32,678 nt of DNA, taken from positions 1 through 32,678 of the forward strand of contig NZ_SMKY01000080.1 of the NCBI RefSeq assembly GCF_004349235.1, given 5' to 3'. Under the pieces are notes generated by a model. It was not told the origin of the DNA and did not search any database. It saw nothing but the letters and a program-made list of their open reading frames with translations. Positions 30,581 through 32,678 of this stretch are shown here, piece by piece; within the stretch, counting starts at the first letter, position 1; every line of letters begins with the position of its first letter. This DNA is from Actinomadura darangshiensis. GTDB lineage: Bacteria; Actinomycetota; Actinomycetes; Streptosporangiales; Streptosporangiaceae. A program made the translations under genes and the position numbers.

Positions 30581-31495
30581 TCAGCGCACCCGCTCGACGA
30601 GTTCGGTGAGCTCGGCGGTCTCGGCTTCGGTCAGGTCCGTCAGCGGCGGCCGGACGGGGCCGGCGGGCCGCCCGGTGATCCGCATGCCCGCCTTGATGAT
30701 GCTCACCGCGTAGCCCTTGCGCCGGTTGCGGATGTCGCAGTACGGGAGGACGAACTCGGCCAGCCGCCGCTGCACCCCGTCCCGGTCGCGGGCGCGGACG
30801 GCGTCGTAGAACGCGAGCGCGAACTCCGGGACGAAGTTGAAGATCGCCGACGAGTACGTCGTGACGCCCATCTCCAGGTAGGGGAGCGCGAACGTCTCGG
30901 CGGTCGGCAGCCCGCCGATGTAGACGAGGCGGTTGCCGAGCCGGGACCGGATCCGCGTCATCAGCTCCAGGTCGCCGACGCCGTCCTTGAACCCGGTGAG
31001 GTTGGGGCACGCCTCCGCCAGCTCGGCGACCGTCGCGTCCTCGTAGACGGCGTTCGCGCGGCTGTAGATCGTCACGCCGAGGCGGGTGGCCTCGCACACC
31101 GCCCGGACGTGCGCGACCAGACCCTCCTGCGGCGCCTGGGTCAGGTAGGGCGGGAACAGCAGCACCCCGTCGGCGCCGGCGGCCTCGGCGTCCTCGGCCA
31201 TCTCCACGGCCGACGCCGTCCCGTACCCGGCGGGCGCGATCACCGGGACTCCGTACGGCGCCTCCGCGACCGCCGCGCGCACGACCCGGCCGACCTCGCC
31301 CGGCGTCAGCGAGAAGAACTCGCCCGTCCCGCCCGCGGCGAACAGGCCCGCGACGCCGTACCCGCCGAGCCGGGCGATGTTCTCGCGGTAGGCGTCCTCG
31401 TCGAAGGAGAGGTCGTCGCGGAAGTGGGTGACGGGGAAGGAGAGGAGCCCGGACCCGAGCCGCCGGGCGATGTCGCCGGGTGCAGTCTGCGTCAT
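30581..31495 (-). CDS. kdgD: 5-dehydro-4-deoxyglucarate dehydratase (KdgD)
   Basis: This 304-residue protein of the DHDPS/NAL (TIM-barrel class I aldolase) superfamily has GGTGEFFSLT near residues 55-64, Tyr144 (TIYSRANA) and the Schiff-base Lys170 (TGFKDGVGD). These fit 5-dehydro-4-deoxyglucarate dehydratase, which dehydrates and decarboxylates the keto-deoxy sugar acid to 2,5-dioxopentanoate (alpha-ketoglutarate semialdehyde). ATG at 31495 is the first start after the divergent intergenic region. The downstream dehydratase gene supplies its substrate. The semialdehyde dehydrogenase that would finish the route to 2-oxoglutarate is not in the window. Confidence 0.9.
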   Translation of the reverse strand: MTQTAPGDIARRLGSGLLSFPVTHFRDDLSFDEDAYRENIARLGGYGVAGLFAAGGTGEFFSLTPGEVGRVVRAAVAEAPYGVPVIAPAGYGTASAVEMAEDAEAAGADGVLLFPPYLTQAPQEGLVAHVRAVCEATRLGVTIYSRANAVYEDATVAELAEACPNLTGFKDGVGDLELMTRIRSRLGNRLVYIGGLPTAETFALPYLEMGVTTYSSAIFNFVPEFALAFYDAVRARDRDGVQRRLAEFVLPYCDIRNRRKGYAVSIIKAGMRITGRPAGPVRPPLTDLTEAETAELTELVERVR

Positions 31496-31570
31496 GGTTC
31501 CGAGGCTAAGATGGCTGATTGATCCAAGTCCAACACGAAAAAGGCATCCACTGATACCGACAGGGAATCG
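31496..31570. promoter_or_regulatory. Divergent kdgD/LysR promoter region with imperfect dyad
   Basis: The 75 bases between the two starts are AT-richer than the surroundings. GATTGATCCAAGTC (31517-31530) is an imperfect dyad (5 of 7 arm positions), and the T-N11-A spacing expected for a LysR site begins at 31520. A weak minus-strand promoter (TTGGAC at 31533-31528, TAGCCT at 31508-31503) has a 19-base spacer. Confidence 0.4.
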
Positions 31571-32446
31571 ATGTTCACGCTCACCCAGCTGGCGAACTTC
31601 GTGGCCGTCGCCGAGGAACTGCACTTCGGCCGGGCCGCCGAGCGGCTCCGGATGACGCAGCCGCCGCTCAGCCGGCAGATCCAGCTGCTGGAGAACGACC
31701 TGAAGGTGCGGCTGTTCGACCGGACGAACCGGTCGGTGCGGCTCACCCCGGCCGGGCGCGCGTTCCTCGTCGAGGCCCGCCGGCTGCTCCAGCAGGCCGA
31801 CCACGCCGCGATGTCGGTCCGGCAGGTCTCGGCGGGGGAGGCCGGGACGATCACGCTCGGCTTCACCGCGGCCAGCGCCTACGCCACGCTCGGCCGGGTG
31901 CTGGAGGTCGCGCGGACCGCGCTGCCGGACGTCGAGATCGTGCTCCGGGAGATGGTGACGCGGGACCAGGCGCGCGCCCTCGTCGAGGGCGGCCTCGACC
32001 TCGGGCTCGTCCGCCCGCCGGTGACCGACCCCGACCTCGTGGAGCGCGGCGCCGACCGCGAGGCGCTGGTCGCCGCGATCCCCAACGGGCACGCCCTGGC
32101 GGGCGGCGACGGCCCGGTCCGGCTGGCCGACTTCGACGGGCGGCGGTTCATCATGTACTCGCCCGTCGAGGCCCGCTACTTCCACGAACTGCTGATCAGC
32201 CTGTTCCGGCAGGCGCGCGTCTCGCCCGAGTACGCGCAGTACCTCAGCCAGGTGCACAGCATCCTCGCGCTGGTCAACTGCGGCTGGGGCGTCGCGCTCG
32301 TGCCCGCCGCGGCGGCCCGGCTCCGCTACGCGGGCCTGTCGTTCCGGGACGTCGAGCTGCCCGATCCGGAGCCCGTCGAGCTGAGCCTGACCTGGCACCG
32401 GGGCAACGACAACCCGGCGCTCGCTCAGCTGCTGCGGCACCTCTGA
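31571..32446 (+). CDS. LysR-family regulator of the sugar-diacid genes
   Basis: This 291-residue LysR protein has an N-terminal helix-turn-helix (TLTQLANFVAVAEELHFGRA, then AERLRMTQPPLSRQIQLLE) and a C-terminal effector domain beginning TITLGFTAASAYATLG. The HFGRAAERLRMTQPPLSRQI wording is typical of aromatic or sugar-acid catabolic regulators (BenM/CatM-like). It diverges from kdgD by 75 bases and probably activates the kdgD-dehydratase pair in response to a sugar diacid or derivative. The ATG at 31571 has a weak GGGA site. The acyl-CoA dehydrogenase follows 99 bases downstream on the same strand but has its own promoter. Confidence 0.93.
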   Translation: MFTLTQLANFVAVAEELHFGRAAERLRMTQPPLSRQIQLLENDLKVRLFDRTNRSVRLTPAGRAFLVEARRLLQQADHAAMSVRQVSAGEAGTITLGFTAASAYATLGRVLEVARTALPDVEIVLREMVTRDQARALVEGGLDLGLVRPPVTDPDLVERGADREALVAAIPNGHALAGGDGPVRLADFDGRRFIMYSPVEARYFHELLISLFRQARVSPEYAQYLSQVHSILALVNCGWGVALVPAAAARLRYAGLSFRDVELPDPEPVELSLTWHRGNDNPALAQLLRHL

Positions 32447-32452
32447 CCCGCC

Positions 32453-32481
32453 TTGACGGCGTCCGGCCGCTCGATTATTTT
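32453..32481 (+). promoter_or_regulatory. Predicted promoter of the acyl-CoA dehydrogenase gene
   Basis: TTGACG (32453-32458), 17 bases, then TATTTT (32476-32481) give a good sigma70-type promoter in an AT-rich intergenic stretch. The predicted start is near 32488. Confidence 0.6.
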
Positions 32482-32504
32482 GGCGTTCAAATATTGGCCG
32501 TCAA
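32482..32504. promoter_or_regulatory. Repeated operator-like half-sites after the promoter
   Basis: TTGGCGTTCAAA and TTGGCCGTCAAA (10 of 12 identical, 14 bases apart, the first starting at 32480) lie directly after the -10. GCCGTCAA (32497-32504) is also the exact inverted copy of TTGACGGC at 32453-32460, which includes the -35. A repressor could bridge both. Confidence 0.5.
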
Positions 32505-32545
32505 AGTATCGATCCGCGCCGGCCCTCCGGCGCCGTGGAGGAACG

Positions 32546-32678
32546 ATGAGCGACTTTCCCGCGTACGCGCCGTCGGAGGAGCATGAGCTGCTGCGGCGTT
32601 CGGTGCGTGAGCTGGCCGATGCCAAGATCGCTCCTTTCGCGGCGGAGGTGGACGAGGAGTCGCGGTTCCCGCGGGAGG
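32546..32678 (+). CDS. Acyl-CoA dehydrogenase, N-terminal fragment (runs off window)
   Basis: The first 44 residues are present: MSDFPAYAPSEEHELLRRSV, then RELADAKIAPFAAEVDEESR and FPRE. This is the typical N-terminal helix of acyl-CoA dehydrogenases (E-x-x-x-LR-x-x-VR-x-FA... IAP-A-x-x-D). The family oxidises acyl-CoA thioesters with FAD and passes electrons to ETF. ATG at 32546 follows GGAGGAAC. The catalytic base and FAD residues are beyond the window, so the subtype cannot be given. Confidence 0.85.
   Translation, partial: MSDFPAYAPSEEHELLRRSVRELADAKIAPFAAEVDEESRFPRE

Overview
The window is chromosomal DNA from a high-GC actinomycete. Third codon positions are almost always G or C, GTG starts are common, neighbouring genes often share ATGA or GTGA start/stop overlaps, and gene content is typical of the group (AfsA-type hotdog protein, PucR-type regulator, bacterial P450, aa3 oxidase subunit I, actinobacterial cytochrome b with a PDWY motif). 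I would guess a Streptosporangiales-type organism such as Actinomadura, but that is inference. No rRNA, CRISPR array, insertion sequence or prophage was seen.

Layout. (1) 1-455: non-coding leader with an AT-rich patch. (2) 456-8961: a tight seven-gene plus-strand run: AfsA-like hotdog protein, ICMT-type membrane methyltransferase, an ATP-grasp/swivelling-His phosphotransferase shaped like rifampin phosphotransferase, a prenyl diphosphate synthase-like protein, a PucR-family regulator, a cytochrome P450 and a UbiA-like membrane protein. I do not recognise this combination as a known pathway. It looks like an isoprenoid or prenylated-metabolite cluster and is the best candidate for an undescribed system. 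(3) 8969-11368: minus-strand SnoaL-like protein, zinc alcohol dehydrogenase and a hypothetical protein. (4) 11499-15860: a Ppx/GppA protein, then ctaD and qcrB, which converge and lack their usual partner genes. (5) 15941-18293: a LysR regulator divergent from an MFS exporter, with a perfect palindrome between them. (6) 18259-21585: minus-strand PrsW-type protease, membrane-anchored protein, YkgJ-like/pentapeptide fusion and 2OG-Fe(II) oxygenase.

(7) 21647-23141: a PrmC-related methyltransferase, two small ORFs, clear hairpin terminators and two tRNA genes (Ala-TGC, Gln-CTG). (8) 23168-29258: a complete ribose-type uptake and activation operon on the minus strand, lacI-rbsK-rbsD-rbsA-rbsC-rbsB. 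A recognisable sigma70-like promoter sits upstream of lacI, with one LacI-type operator at the predicted start site and a second 127 bp upstream. (9) 29425-32446: sugar-acid catabolism, with a galactarate/talarate dehydratase-like enolase-superfamily protein and a KdgD-type dehydratase/decarboxylase, divergent from a LysR regulator. (10) 32546-end: the start of an acyl-CoA dehydrogenase behind a good promoter with repeated TTGACGGC-type half-sites.

Functionally, regions 8 and 9 are carbon-scavenging modules, each with its own regulator. Region 4 supplies extra copies of respiratory core subunits. Region 2 is accessory metabolism, probably secondary.
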